A DNA stretch of 64,000 bases. Origin: Neorhizobium galegae (GTDB lineage Bacteria > Pseudomonadota > Alphaproteobacteria > Rhizobiales > Rhizobiaceae). Below are positions 28,353-36,179 of this stretch, in pieces. The DNA lies in NCBI RefSeq assembly GCF_021391675.1, contig NZ_CP090096.1, positions 1-64,000 on the forward strand. Reading direction: 5' to 3'. Below the pieces are notes generated by a model, which worked only from the letters and a program-made list of their open reading frames with translations, searched no databases and had not been told where the DNA came from. The number at the start of each line of letters is the position of its first letter. Position 1 is the first letter of the stretch. The position numbers and the translations under genes are program-made.

Positions 28353-29111
28353 TCAACGTTCTCCCTGCTGCATTTTCGTGATGGTTCGGGCGGTTTCGAG
28401 AAGCGGCTCTCGGAAGCTTTCGAGGTCGAAGCGCATCTCCGGCATGACCAGCGAGATCGTCGAGGTGCACTTGCCGTGGAGATCGAAGATCGGCGCGGCG
28501 ATTGCGACGACGCCGCTATCGGTATAGCCGCTCGACAAGGCGTAACCGTTGGCGCGGGCCTCGCCGAGGAGCTCTTCAGAAGCGAGCGGTTCGCCGCTCT
28601 CCTTCAGGCGGGCGAGCGTCACTTCGTCTGCGAAGGCTGTCAGGATGCGGCCGGATGCGGAACCCTCGAGCGACATGGTCGTGCCGATCTTCTGTTCCGC
28701 CCGCAGCACGCTTTCGGATTCGACGCGCGAGACGATGCAAGGCAACCCGCGATCGAGCACCGCCAGCGAAGCCGTCTCCTTCACCCGATGAACCAGCATT
28801 TCGATGATCGGCTGAACCCGCGTTCCGAGATTGGCCTGCTCCATGGCCGCCGCCGCAAGCCGGCAGGCGTGCATCGAGAGCCGATAGCGCATCTCGTGAT
28901 CCTGCTCGACCCAGCCAGCTTCGATCAACGTCAACAGCCGCTGATAGGCGGTGGGCCGCGACAGCTCCATGGCTGATGCGATCTCCGGCAGCTTCATGCC
29001 ACGAGCGCTGGAGGCCAGCACGTCCAGCACCGCCATGGTCTTCAGGACCGTGGAGAGCGGGCGGACGCCGCCGCTTTCTTCTTGTATTCTATTTGAATAT
29101 GTCGTATCCAT
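28353..29111 (-). CDS. IclR family transcriptional regulator
   Basis: This 252-residue regulator has an N-terminal winged helix-turn-helix (MKLPEIASAMELSRPTAYQR) and a C-terminal GAF-like effector domain (about 95-250, with GTTMSLEGSASGRILTAF and APIFDLHGKCTSTISL). It is the first gene of the minus-strand operon running to 21043, so it is likely autoregulated and controls uptake and breakdown of the imported amine-like compound. Its ATG at 29111 is flanked by two direct repeats of TTGAATAT (29093-29100 and 29113-29120) that may form the operator. Confidence 0.9.
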   Translation of the reverse strand: MDTTYSNRIQEESGGVRPLSTVLKTMAVLDVLASSARGMKLPEIASAMELSRPTAYQRLLTLIEAGWVEQDHEMRYRLSMHACRLAAAAMEQANLGTRVQPIIEMLVHRVKETASLAVLDRGLPCIVSRVESESVLRAEQKIGTTMSLEGSASGRILTAFADEVTLARLKESGEPLASEELLGEARANGYALSSGYTDSGVVAIAAPIFDLHGKCTSTISLVMPEMRFDLESFREPLLETARTITKMQQGER

Positions 29112-29120
29112 GTTGAATAT
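29093..29120. promoter_or_regulatory. Direct repeats at the start of the IclR gene
   Basis: TTGAATAT occurs at 29093-29100 and again at 29113-29120, a 20-base centre distance, about two helical turns. The copies straddle the ATG at 29111. Binding there would block transcription or translation initiation; this is inference from position only. Confidence 0.35.
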
Positions 29121-29478
29121 AATCTGGCCGTCATTGATTTATGTCAATCGCGCCGGAGGCGATTGCGCGCGAAAAATGGGGCGTTCATCGCTAAGGTGTT
29201 CAGGGTGTTTGGAATTTTTTGCGTTGACTTCAGCGCGCTACAGGCACCGACCCTGCCGAGTGACGCAAATCGACATCCTTGACGTGTATCTACGTACGAA
29301 GACGGAATTCGTGGCTGCGCGGTTGGCTGCCGCCCCTGGTTATCCTGGGGAAGGGATAGGCGCGCTACGTGAGCAAAATATTCGCATTTGCCGACTTTAT
29401 TTGCGGTTTTCTTTCAATCGCCACGTCCTATTTTCTGTCATTTAGTCGCCAGCAAGCACTGCTGAAAGGATGACCTAA
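29112..29478. promoter_or_regulatory. Divergent intergenic region between the IclR operon and the amino-acid importer
   Basis: This 367-base region has no supportable gene. It holds a 7-bp inverted repeat (CAATCGC / GCGATTG, 29145-29165) near the IclR end, and A+T-rich stretches around 29205-29225 and 29375-29445 that could be promoters for the plus-strand importer. I see no convincing -35/-10 pair and no riboswitch. Confidence 0.4.
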
Positions 29479-30252
29479 ATGTTCCGGCTGAAAACCATTA
29501 TCGCGGCGGCCCTTATTCACGCGACAGCCCTTACGCCGTCTCTCGCCGGCGAAAACCTCGCTGCCATCAAATCCTCCGGTGTCTTCAAGATCGGCACGGA
29601 GGGGACCTACGCGCCGTTCACCTTCCATGACGCAGGCGGCAAGCTCGTCGGTTTCGACGTGGAGATCGGACAAGCCGTTGCCGCGAAAATCGGCGTCAAG
29701 GCCGAGTTCCTGGAAGGCAAATGGGACGGCCTTATCGCGGGCCTCGACGCCAAGCGCTACGATGCCGTCATCAACCAGGTGGGCATCACCGAAGCCCGCA
29801 AGCAGAAATACGATTTCTCCGAGCCCTACATCGCTTCCAAGGCGGTGCTGATCGTTCGCCAGGACAACGGCGACATCAAGGGTTTCGCAGATCTCAAAGG
29901 CAAGAAATCCGCCCAATCCCTGAGCAGCAATTTCGGCAAGATCGCCGAACAAGCGGGCGCCGAACTTGTGGGCACGGACGGTTTCGACCAGTCGATCCAG
30001 CTTGTGCTGACACGCCGCGCCGACGCGACGATCAATGACAGCCTCTCCTTCCTCGATTTCAAGAAGCAGAAGCCCGACGCGCCGGTAAAGATCGCCGCGC
30101 AGCAGGACAATGCCGACTATTCCGGCATCATCATCCGCAAGGGCGAACCGGAACTGCTCGGTGCGATCAACAAGGCCCTGGCGGACATCAAGGCCGACGG
30201 CACCTATCAGAAGATCTCGGACAAGTATTTCGGGCAGGACGTCTCGAAGTAG
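29479..30252 (+). CDS. ABC importer solute-binding protein, family 3 (polar amino acid, cystine-like)
   Basis: This 257-residue periplasmic receptor has a cleavable signal (ending TPSLAGE at about residue 25) and the family 3 start GVFKIGTEGTYAPFTFHD. GFDVEIGQAVAAKIGVK and KWDGLIAGLDAKRYDAVINQ form the ligand cleft; YDFSEPYIASKAVLIV follows. These motifs match cystine/diaminopimelate-type receptors (FliY-like), but ligand assignment needs comparison. The permease gene follows after an intrinsic terminator. Confidence 0.92.
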   Translation: MFRLKTIIAAALIHATALTPSLAGENLAAIKSSGVFKIGTEGTYAPFTFHDAGGKLVGFDVEIGQAVAAKIGVKAEFLEGKWDGLIAGLDAKRYDAVINQVGITEARKQKYDFSEPYIASKAVLIVRQDNGDIKGFADLKGKKSAQSLSSNFGKIAEQAGAELVGTDGFDQSIQLVLTRRADATINDSLSFLDFKKQKPDAPVKIAAQQDNADYSGIIIRKGEPELLGAINKALADIKADGTYQKISDKYFGQDVSK

Positions 30253-30284
30253 GCTGCTAGGTCGTTCCTGAATGCATGAATCCA

Positions 30285-30320
30285 GCGTCCGGCGCCTGCG
30301 CCGGACGCGTCCTTTTTTTT
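30285..30320 (+). terminator. Intrinsic terminator/attenuator between binding-protein and permease genes
   Basis: GCGTCCGGCGC (30285-30295) and GCGCCGGACGC (30298-30308) form a perfect 11-bp stem with a tiny loop, followed by GTCC and eight T residues. This is the strongest rho-independent terminator in the window. The permease GTG lies 12 bases beyond it, so it probably works as a partial attenuator that keeps binding protein in excess. Confidence 0.85.
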
Positions 30321-30332
30321 GAGGATCACATC

Positions 30333-31013
30333 GTGCCGCACTGGCTTCAATTGATGTCGGATTCACTTCCGACCCTCCTATGGGCGGGCATCCGCTTTAC
30401 GGTTCCGCTGACATTGCTGTCGTTCCTGTTCGGGCTCGTCCTCGGCCTGATCACGGCGGTTGCGCGGCTCTTCGGCCCGGCACCACTTGCGCTGATCGCC
30501 CGGTTTTATGTCTGGGTGATCCGCGGTACGCCGCTTCTTGTGCAGCTTTTCGTGATCTTCTATGGCCTGCCGAGCATCGGCATCCTGCTCGACGCCTTCC
30601 CCGCAGCCCTGATCGGCTTCACCCTGAATATCGGCGCCTACAGCTCCGAGATTATCCGCGCCGTCATCTCCTCGGTCCCGAAAGGGCAGTGGGAAGCGGC
30701 CTATTCCATCGGCATGTCTTGGCGCCAGGCGATGAGCCGCACCATCCTGCCGCAGGCGGCGCGTGTCGCCGTGCCGCCGCTTTCGAACACCTTCATCTCT
30801 CTGGTCAAGGATACCTCGCTCGCCGCGGCGATCACGGTGCCGGAACTCTTCCAGGCCGCCCAGCGGATCGTCGCGACGACCTACGAGCCACTGATCCTCT
30901 ATATCGAGGCGGCCCTGATCTATCTGGCCTTGAGCTCGGTGCTGTCGTCGTTGCAGAACAGACTTGAAAAGCGTTTCGCCCGTTATGGCGGCATGATGGA
31001 GTCAAACCGATGA
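30333..31013 (+). CDS. ABC importer permease, His/Glu/Gln/Arg type
   Basis: This 226-residue inner-membrane permease has five or so membrane helices, including LLSFLFGLVLGLITAVARLF. The family signature is YVWVIRGTPLLVQLFVIFYG. The EAA loop region is AAYSIGMSWRQAMSRTILPQ. I chose GTG 30333 because GAGGA lies eight bases upstream and the protein then begins VPHWLQLMSDSLPTLL; an earlier in-frame ATG (30276) would place the terminator inside the coding region. The 3' end overlaps the ATPase gene by four bases. Confidence 0.9.
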   Translation: MPHWLQLMSDSLPTLLWAGIRFTVPLTLLSFLFGLVLGLITAVARLFGPAPLALIARFYVWVIRGTPLLVQLFVIFYGLPSIGILLDAFPAALIGFTLNIGAYSSEIIRAVISSVPKGQWEAAYSIGMSWRQAMSRTILPQAARVAVPPLSNTFISLVKDTSLAAAITVPELFQAAQRIVATTYEPLILYIEAALIYLALSSVLSSLQNRLEKRFARYGGMMESNR

Positions 31014-31771
31014 TCGAGCTTTCCAACATCGAGAAGCGGTTCGGCGATGCGGTTATCCTGAAGGACATCAGCCTCGGCATTCCCGAGGGAAGTGTCACTG
31101 CGCTCATCGGTCCCTCCGGCGGCGGCAAGAGCACGCTGCTCCGCTGCATCAACCTCCTAGAGATCCCGACAGCTGGCTCCGTCCGCATCGGCGACGAAAA
31201 GCTCGACTTCGAGCCCGGCATGAAGATCGGCTGGAAGTCGATCCAGAAAATCCGCCGCCAAACCGGCATGGTCTTCCAGAACTTCCAGCTCTTTCCGCAT
31301 CGAACGGCGATCGAGAACGTCATGGAAGGACTGACGACGGTTCTCAAATGGCCGCGCGAAAAGGCCCATAGCCGCGCCAGCGAACTGCTCACCAAGGTAG
31401 GAATGGCGCATAAGACCGATGCCTGGCCCTCGGAGCTTTCCGGGGGGCAACAACAGAGGGTGGCGATCGCCCGTGCGCTCGCGCCTTCGCCGCGGGTTCT
31501 TCTTTGCGACGAACCGACCTCGGCTCTCGATCCCGAACTCTCCGCCGAGGTCATCGATGTGCTCGGACGGCTCGCCGCCGAAGGAACGACGATGGTGATG
31601 GCGACGCACGACCTGCGGCTTGCCTCGCGGATCGCCAATGATGTGGTTTTCCTCGAGAGCGGAAAAGTGGTCGAGTCCGGCAGAGCGGAAGCAATCTTTG
31701 GTGATCCGAGACAGGAACGCACGAGGAGCTTCATCTCATCGATCAATGCGGCGCAGACGACACATATCTAA
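31010..31771 (+). CDS. ABC importer ATPase, polar amino acid (GlnQ/HisP) type
   Basis: This 253-residue ATPase has Walker A GPSGGGKSTLLRC near residue 33, Q-loop GMVFQNFQLFPH, signature [15 protein letters not shown], Walker [15 protein letters not shown] and H-loop MATHDLRLA. It energises the permease encoded just upstream, with which it overlaps by ATGA. No second permease gene is present, so the permease probably works as a homodimer. Confidence 0.94.
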   Translation: MIELSNIEKRFGDAVILKDISLGIPEGSVTALIGPSGGGKSTLLRCINLLEIPTAGSVRIGDEKLDFEPGMKIGWKSIQKIRRQTGMVFQNFQLFPHRTAIENVMEGLTTVLKWPREKAHSRASELLTKVGMAHKTDAWPSELSGGQQQRVAIARALAPSPRVLLCDEPTSALDPELSAEVIDVLGRLAAEGTTMVMATHDLRLASRIANDVVFLESGKVVESGRAEAIFGDPRQERTRSFISSINAAQTTHI

Positions 31772-31911
31772 GTGCCGCTCTTCCCGCCGGACGTTGGCGC
31801 GAGCCTGCGCTTCAACGCGCCGACGCATGACAAATCTGTGTGGATTTCCGGTGTCCGGGTGACAGAGACGACTCAACGGGAATGCACGCGACTGCACCCT
31901 GCTGATTTTCG

Positions 31912-31925
31912 TTGGAATGTTCCAA
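31912..31925. promoter_or_regulatory. Inverted repeat upstream of the lipid operon
   Basis: TTGGAA-TG-TTCCAA lies 73 bases before the PlsC-like start, in the 226-base gap that must contain the promoter of the four-gene lipid operon. It may be an operator; the regulator is unknown and no clear promoter boxes are seen. Confidence 0.3.
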
Positions 31926-31997
31926 AGTCCCTTTCTTCCCACTGTGACAATGCTAGAGTTTTGATCAGCGCTATCGCTCACGTCGACCGGGGGACGA

Positions 31998-32642
31998 ATG
32001 AAGGCTTTTACAACAAAGGCCGCGGCGGCGGCGATCGTCGTATTTGCCCGTGCGGTCACGGCGGTTCGCGCCATCTGGCCGGAGGAGGGCCTGCCCTCCC
32101 GCCCTTGCGTTTATTTCGCCAACCATTCCAGCCATGGTGACTTCGTTCTGGTCTGGACGGTATTGCCGCCAAGGCTCCGTCGTCAGGCTCGTCCGGTCGC
32201 CGGTGCTGAATACTGGCTGAAATCGCGGCTTAACCGCTTTATTGGCCGAGACGTCTTCAATGCTGTTCTGATCGCCAGGGAGCGAGACCAGCGGACTGAG
32301 GATCCCGTCACGCAGATGGCCGCAGCGATCGACGCCGGTTCATCCCTGATCCTCTTTCCGGAAGGCACGCGCAACCAGTCCGAGGCCCCTCTCCTTCCGT
32401 TCAAAAGCGGCATTTTTCATCTGGTGGCAGCGCGACCTGACATAGATCTCGTTCCGGTCTGGATCAACAATCTCAACCGGGTCATGCCAAAGGGAGAGAT
32501 CGTCCCGATACCGCTGATCTGCACCGTCACCTTCGGCAGCGCCCTGCGTTTGGCTCCGGATGAGACCAAGGACGTTTTCCTTGAGCGCATGCAGACGGCT
32601 CTTCTAGCTTTGTCCCCCAAGCCTGCAGGGAGTGGTGAATGA
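31998..32642 (+). CDS. 1-acyl-sn-glycerol-3-phosphate acyltransferase family protein (PlsC-like)
   Basis: This 214-residue enzyme would acylate lysophosphatidate to phosphatidate at the inner membrane. The H-x4-D catalytic motif is NHSSHGD (residues 42-48) and the acceptor-binding motif is FPEGTRN near residue 117. DLVPVWINNLNRVMP matches block IV of the family. There is one N-terminal hydrophobic stretch (AAAAAIVVFARAVTAV). It overlaps a CdsA-like gene by four bases, so the product may be channelled directly into CDP-diacylglycerol. As housekeeping plsC genes are usually elsewhere, this is probably a paralogue dedicated to the operon's own lipid. Confidence 0.88.
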   Translation: MKAFTTKAAAAAIVVFARAVTAVRAIWPEEGLPSRPCVYFANHSSHGDFVLVWTVLPPRLRRQARPVAGAEYWLKSRLNRFIGRDVFNAVLIARERDQRTEDPVTQMAAAIDAGSSLILFPEGTRNQSEAPLLPFKSGIFHLVAARPDIDLVPVWINNLNRVMPKGEIVPIPLICTVTFGSALRLAPDETKDVFLERMQTALLALSPKPAGSGE

Positions 32643-33586
32643 GTGCCGCGAGTTCCGATCTCTTGACGCTGGTGGCCGGTATCTTCGGCGTGCTCATTCT
32701 TGCATCGGCCATTGGTTACGTGCTGCAGCAGCGCCTCTCGCCAAACGGTTCGAACGCGGCGATCGAAAACCTCAACGCCCGAATCAAGGCCTGGTGGATC
32801 ATGGTTATCCTGATCGGCATTGCTTTCGTGGCGGGCCGCATCGGGGTTCTCGTTCTATTCGGTTTTTGCTCTTTTGCCGCGCTCAGGGAATTTGTGACCC
32901 TCATCAACACCCGCAGGGCCGATCACTGGGCACTGGCCGCCGCCTTCTTCATCGTGGTGCCGCTTCAGTATTATCTGCTCTGGGCGGAGCAATACGGCAT
33001 CTTCTCGATCTTCATTCCGGTCTATGCGTTCCTGCTGATGCCGATCATATCGGTGCTCAGGGGCGATACGGAGCGTTTCCTGATCCGCATTGCGGAGGTG
33101 CAATGGGCATTGATGATCTGCGTCTTCTGCGCCTCGCACGTCCCGGCACTGTTGACCTTGAACATACCGGGCTATGACGGCCGCAACGTACTGCTGATCG
33201 CCTTCCTGGTGATCGTCGTCCAGCTGAGCGACGTGCTGCAATATGTCTGGGGCAAACTGTTCGGGCGCACCAAGATCGCACCGAAACTGTCGCCGTCCAA
33301 AACCGTCGAGGGCTTCGTCGGCGGCGTCATCAGCGCCACTCTGATCGGTGCTGCCCTCTGGTGGATAACCCCATTCACACCTGTTCAGGCAGGGCTCCTC
33401 GCCTTCATCATCACGCTGATGGGCTTCTTCGGCGGCCTGGTGATGTCGGCGATCAAAAGGGACCGCGGTATCAAGGACTGGGGCAATCTCATCGAAGGCC
33501 ATGGCGGTCTGATCGACAGGCTGGATTCCGTCGTATTCTCGGCACCGATTTTCTTCCATATCGTGCGCTACTGGTGGTCGTTGTGA
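32639..33586 (+). CDS. Phosphatidate cytidylyltransferase family protein (CdsA-like)
   Basis: This 315-residue polytopic membrane enzyme makes CDP-diacylglycerol from phosphatidate and CTP. It has about eight membrane helices and the family C-terminal signature KDWGNLIEGHGGLIDRLDS. LSPSKTVEGFVGG and FGRTKIAPK come before it. It is longer than typical CdsA (about 270-285) because of an N-terminal membrane segment and a linker. It is coupled by four-base and one-base overlaps to its neighbours in the lipid operon. Confidence 0.9.
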   Translation: MSAASSDLLTLVAGIFGVLILASAIGYVLQQRLSPNGSNAAIENLNARIKAWWIMVILIGIAFVAGRIGVLVLFGFCSFAALREFVTLINTRRADHWALAAAFFIVVPLQYYLLWAEQYGIFSIFIPVYAFLLMPIISVLRGDTERFLIRIAEVQWALMICVFCASHVPALLTLNIPGYDGRNVLLIAFLVIVVQLSDVLQYVWGKLFGRTKIAPKLSPSKTVEGFVGGVISATLIGAALWWITPFTPVQAGLLAFIITLMGFFGGLVMSAIKRDRGIKDWGNLIEGHGGLIDRLDSVVFSAPIFFHIVRYWWSL

Positions 33587-33981
33587 TGCCGAATGCGGTG
33601 AAGCGGCTTGCACGCAGCGGGACGGTGCATGTGCTGTTCGCTTTTCTTGCCATGGGCGGCTGGGCCGTCTTTGCCAATCGCGCCTATCCAATGCCGAGAC
33701 CGCTTTATTCCGGTCTGGTGCAGGGCGTGATGTCCGCCTGCCTGACACTGTTCCTGAAGTCGGTGATCGACAGGCTTTCGAAGCGCTTTGACGGCCCGAC
33801 GCGGTTATGGGCGCCGCCGCTCATTGCCTGCCTCGGCTCAACCGCCGTTCTCGTCGCGATCCATGCGGCGAGCGGCACACCGGAAATCCTCAAGACCGTC
33901 GCGGTTCCGCTTCTGGTATCGACAAGCTACGCTGCGATCTACAACTATTCGCTCTCCGCAAGACGAGGTGCCGGGACATGA
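33586..33981 (+). CDS. Small uncharacterised membrane protein of the lipid operon
   Basis: This 131-residue hydrophobic protein has about four predicted membrane helices (VHVLFAFLAMGGWAVFA, YSGLVQGVMSACLTLFL, WAPPLIACLGSTAVLVAIHA, VPLLVSTSYAAIYNY). I do not recognise a family. Its ATG shares one base with the CdsA-like stop (TGATG) and its stop overlaps the CDP-alcohol transferase ATG (ATGA), so it is translated in step with both. It may be a subunit or scaffold for the lipid enzymes, or a flippase component; this is inference from position. Confidence 0.75.
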   Translation: MPNAVKRLARSGTVHVLFAFLAMGGWAVFANRAYPMPRPLYSGLVQGVMSACLTLFLKSVIDRLSKRFDGPTRLWAPPLIACLGSTAVLVAIHAASGTPEILKTVAVPLLVSTSYAAIYNYSLSARRGAGT

Positions 33982-34619
33982 CCGAAACAGGCGACAGGCG
34001 GCCGCTGGCAAGCCGCGACACCCGCTGGGCAGGCTCGATCGCGCGATGGATGGCGTCGAAAACCATCACCCCCAACCAGATATCGCAGGCGAGCATGGTC
34101 GCGGCAGCCCTTGCCGGTGGCGCCTTCTATATGGCGGGACAGACGGTCGGATGGTCCCGAATTGCCTGCCTGCTGTTGGCCGTGCTTTGCTGCCAGGGCC
34201 GGCTGCTTTGCAATCTATTCGACGGCATGGTCGCCGTCGAGGGCGGAAAGGGAGAGCCGGACGGGCCGTTCTGGAACGAATTCCCCGACCGCATCGCCGA
34301 TCTTCTGATCTTCGCGGGCGTTGGATATGGGATCGGCATGCCCGGCCTCGGCTGGGCCGCCGGCGCTTTTGCCGTATTGACGGCTTATGTCAGGGAACTC
34401 GGCCGGGCCACAGGCAATCCGAGTGATTTCTCTGGCCCGATGGCCAAGCAGCACCGGATGGCAACGATCACCGCAGCAGGATTGATATCCATGCTTGAGC
34501 CGTTGTGGGGCGGCTACAATCAGATCCTGATGATTGGTCTCGGTATCATCGCTCTCGGCGCAGCCTTCACCGCATTCCGCCGTTCAAGGACGTTGATCAT
34601 ACGCCTCAAAACCCTCTGA
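33978..34619 (+). CDS. CDP-alcohol phosphatidyltransferase family protein with atypical active-site motif
   Basis: This 213-residue membrane protein of the CDP-OH-P transferase fold would join an alcohol head group to CDP-diacylglycerol. The canonical motif D-x2-DG-x2-AR-x8-G-x3-D-x3-D appears here as CNLFDGMVAVEGGKGEPDG then PFWNEFPDR. So the first Asp is Asn, AR is AV, and the third Asp is Asn, while the DG pair, the glycine and the last Asp remain. This may be a distinct subfamily with different metal or substrate use. It closes the four-gene operon. Confidence 0.85.
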   Translation: MTETGDRRPLASRDTRWAGSIARWMASKTITPNQISQASMVAAALAGGAFYMAGQTVGWSRIACLLLAVLCCQGRLLCNLFDGMVAVEGGKGEPDGPFWNEFPDRIADLLIFAGVGYGIGMPGLGWAAGAFAVLTAYVRELGRATGNPSDFSGPMAKQHRMATITAAGLISMLEPLWGGYNQILMIGLGIIALGAAFTAFRRSRTLIIRLKTL

Positions 34620-34720
34620 AAGGGTCTTGGAGCAGGCAATCGCGTAAACGGCCATAGTCGCTTTTCTGAAGGCGAGCCGAAGATTTCGGTCTGCCCGATA
34701 TCAAGAACAGGATACCAAGT

Positions 34721-35443
34721 TCAGGTCGTGCTGATCTGCAGGGCAACCGCCGGCTTCGCAAGCCCGGTCTTGCCATTGGTCCGCTGGTATGGTTTCGCGA
34801 AATGCCGCTCGAGCTTCGCGCCCAAGGCAGAGATCGACCAGCAGAGAGCGAAATACACCACAAGAATGGCGCCATAGACCAGATAGGCCGGGCTTCCTCC
34901 GCGCGCGATGGTCGTCTGCTCGATGAGGATCTGCGCCGAGCGCAGCAGTTCGTTGACACCGAGGACCGCGCCGAGGGAACTCGCCTGGGTGAGGCTGGTG
35001 ACGAGGCTGACGTAAGGGGGCAGAATGACCGGCATCGCCTGCGGGACGATGACCAGAAACAGTCCTTTCCAGCCGCGCAGGCCGGATGACAGGGCAGCTT
35101 CCCGCTGGCCGCTCGGCACGGACAGCAGGCCGGCGCGAATGATATGCGCACCGTTCGCCCCACCCCAGACCGACACGCTGAGCGCGCTCGACCAGAACGG
35201 ATTGAACGACAGGCCCGCATGCGGCAGCACGAAATAGACCATCAGCACCGTCACCATCAGCGGAATGTCGCGAAGGCATTCGACGAGACCGTAGACAGGC
35301 CGCCTCAACCACCACGTTTGAGCGGAAAGACCGACTGCGAAGATCACCGCGAAGAACGTGCCGCCCGCGATCATGACCGACGAGAGAAACAGGGTATTGA
35401 GGAGGCCGTCCAGCAGGAAGGACTGAAATTCCAGAAGCAGCAT
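34721..35443 (-). CDS. ABC importer permease, amino acid type (second permease)
   Basis: This 240-residue inner-membrane subunit has an N-terminal helix LLNTLFLSSVMIAGGTFFAV and the family segment VYGLVECLRDIPLMVTVLMV. The EAA loop region is EAALSSGLRGWKGLFLVIVPQ. ATG 35443 lies three bases after the preceding permease stop, with GGGAGG overlapping that stop. The two permeases probably form a heterodimer. The substrate is probably an amino acid or opine-like compound in view of the FAD oxidoreductase upstream. Confidence 0.9.
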   Translation of the reverse strand: MLLLEFQSFLLDGLLNTLFLSSVMIAGGTFFAVIFAVGLSAQTWWLRRPVYGLVECLRDIPLMVTVLMVYFVLPHAGLSFNPFWSSALSVSVWGGANGAHIIRAGLLSVPSGQREAALSSGLRGWKGLFLVIVPQAMPVILPPYVSLVTSLTQASSLGAVLGVNELLRSAQILIEQTTIARGGSPAYLVYGAILVVYFALCWSISALGAKLERHFAKPYQRTNGKTGLAKPAVALQISTT

Positions 35444-35446
35444 CGT

Positions 35447-36106
35447 CTACCTCCCGCCGAAAGGTCGGCTGAGACGCCGTTCGACCATGTAGCCGAAGCC
35501 AGAAATGGTGAAGACACAGATCAGATAAATCACGCAAATCGAGGCGAACATCTCGATCGCCCGGAAATCGTAGGCGATCCGGTCGACGGCGACAAAAGTC
35601 AGTTCCACCAGGCCGATCGCCTGCAGGTATGCGGAATTTTTCACCGTCGCCACGATCGTATTCATCGCCGATGGCAGAGCGGCGCGGGTCGCCAGAGGCA
35701 GGATGATGAATATCGAATGTTGCCAGCGCTTGAGGCCGAGCGACGCCGACGCATCATGCATTCCCCTGCCGACAGCCGCGAGACCGGCCCGGAAATTTTC
35801 GATCTGAAAGGCACTTGCCCAGGCCGTGAGAGCGATGACCCCGGACCAGAAGATGCTGAAGCGCAACCCCAGGCTCGGAAGGCCATAGAAGATGAAGAAG
35901 ATCTGCACGAGGTAGGGCGTGCCGCGAATGAATTCGACATAGGCCGTGACAGCATATTGCAGCGGCTTGATCCCGCTTGTCCGCAAAACCGCGCCCACTA
36001 GGCCGATAAGGCAGGACAGGACTATTGCGAGAAAGCTGACGATCAGCGTCATTTTGAGGCCGGTCATCAGGTCCGGCAGGGCCTCGAGAATATAAGCAAA
36101 ATCCAT
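35447..36106 (-). CDS. ABC importer permease, amino acid type (first permease)
   Basis: This 219-residue inner-membrane subunit has a first helix LKMTLIVSFLAIVLSCLIG and the signature VEFIRGTPYLVQIFFIFYG. The EAA loop region is DASASLGLKRWQHSIFIILP. I chose ATG 36106 (MDFAYILEALPD) because AGGAT stands at good spacing, whereas ATG 36115 is too close to it. The binding-protein gene is upstream with a strong hairpin between. Confidence 0.9.
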   Translation of the reverse strand: MDFAYILEALPDLMTGLKMTLIVSFLAIVLSCLIGLVGAVLRTSGIKPLQYAVTAYVEFIRGTPYLVQIFFIFYGLPSLGLRFSIFWSGVIALTAWASAFQIENFRAGLAAVGRGMHDASASLGLKRWQHSIFIILPLATRAALPSAMNTIVATVKNSAYLQAIGLVELTFVAVDRIAYDFRAIEMFASICVIYLICVFTISGFGYMVERRLSRPFGGR

Positions 36107-36143
36107 GGCCGTCATCCTGCTCGAAAATACCGGTGAACACGGG

Positions 36144-36171
36144 GGTCCTGACGGTTTCAACCGTCAGGACC
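36144..36171 (-). other. Intercistronic hairpin after the binding-protein gene
   Basis: GGTCCTGACGGTT and AACCGTCAGGACC form a perfect 13-bp stem with a two-base loop, nine bases past the binding-protein stop at 36180. On the minus strand it is followed by CCCGTG, not T residues, so it is more likely a 3' stabiliser or attenuator than a full terminator. Confidence 0.7.
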
Positions 36172-36179
36172 GGATTCGT

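Noticed and set aside
24996..28527. Plus-strand frames (24996-26099 and 27277-28527) opposite the dipeptidase and 569-residue genes
   Set aside because: Antisense shadows of genes with overlapping start and stop codons and ribosome sites on the minus strand.
31998..33586. Housekeeping plsC and cdsA genes
   Set aside because: They overlap an unknown membrane protein and an atypical transferase gene in an accessory region; housekeeping cdsA in Rhizobiales normally lies in the frr-uppS-dxr region, which is not present here.
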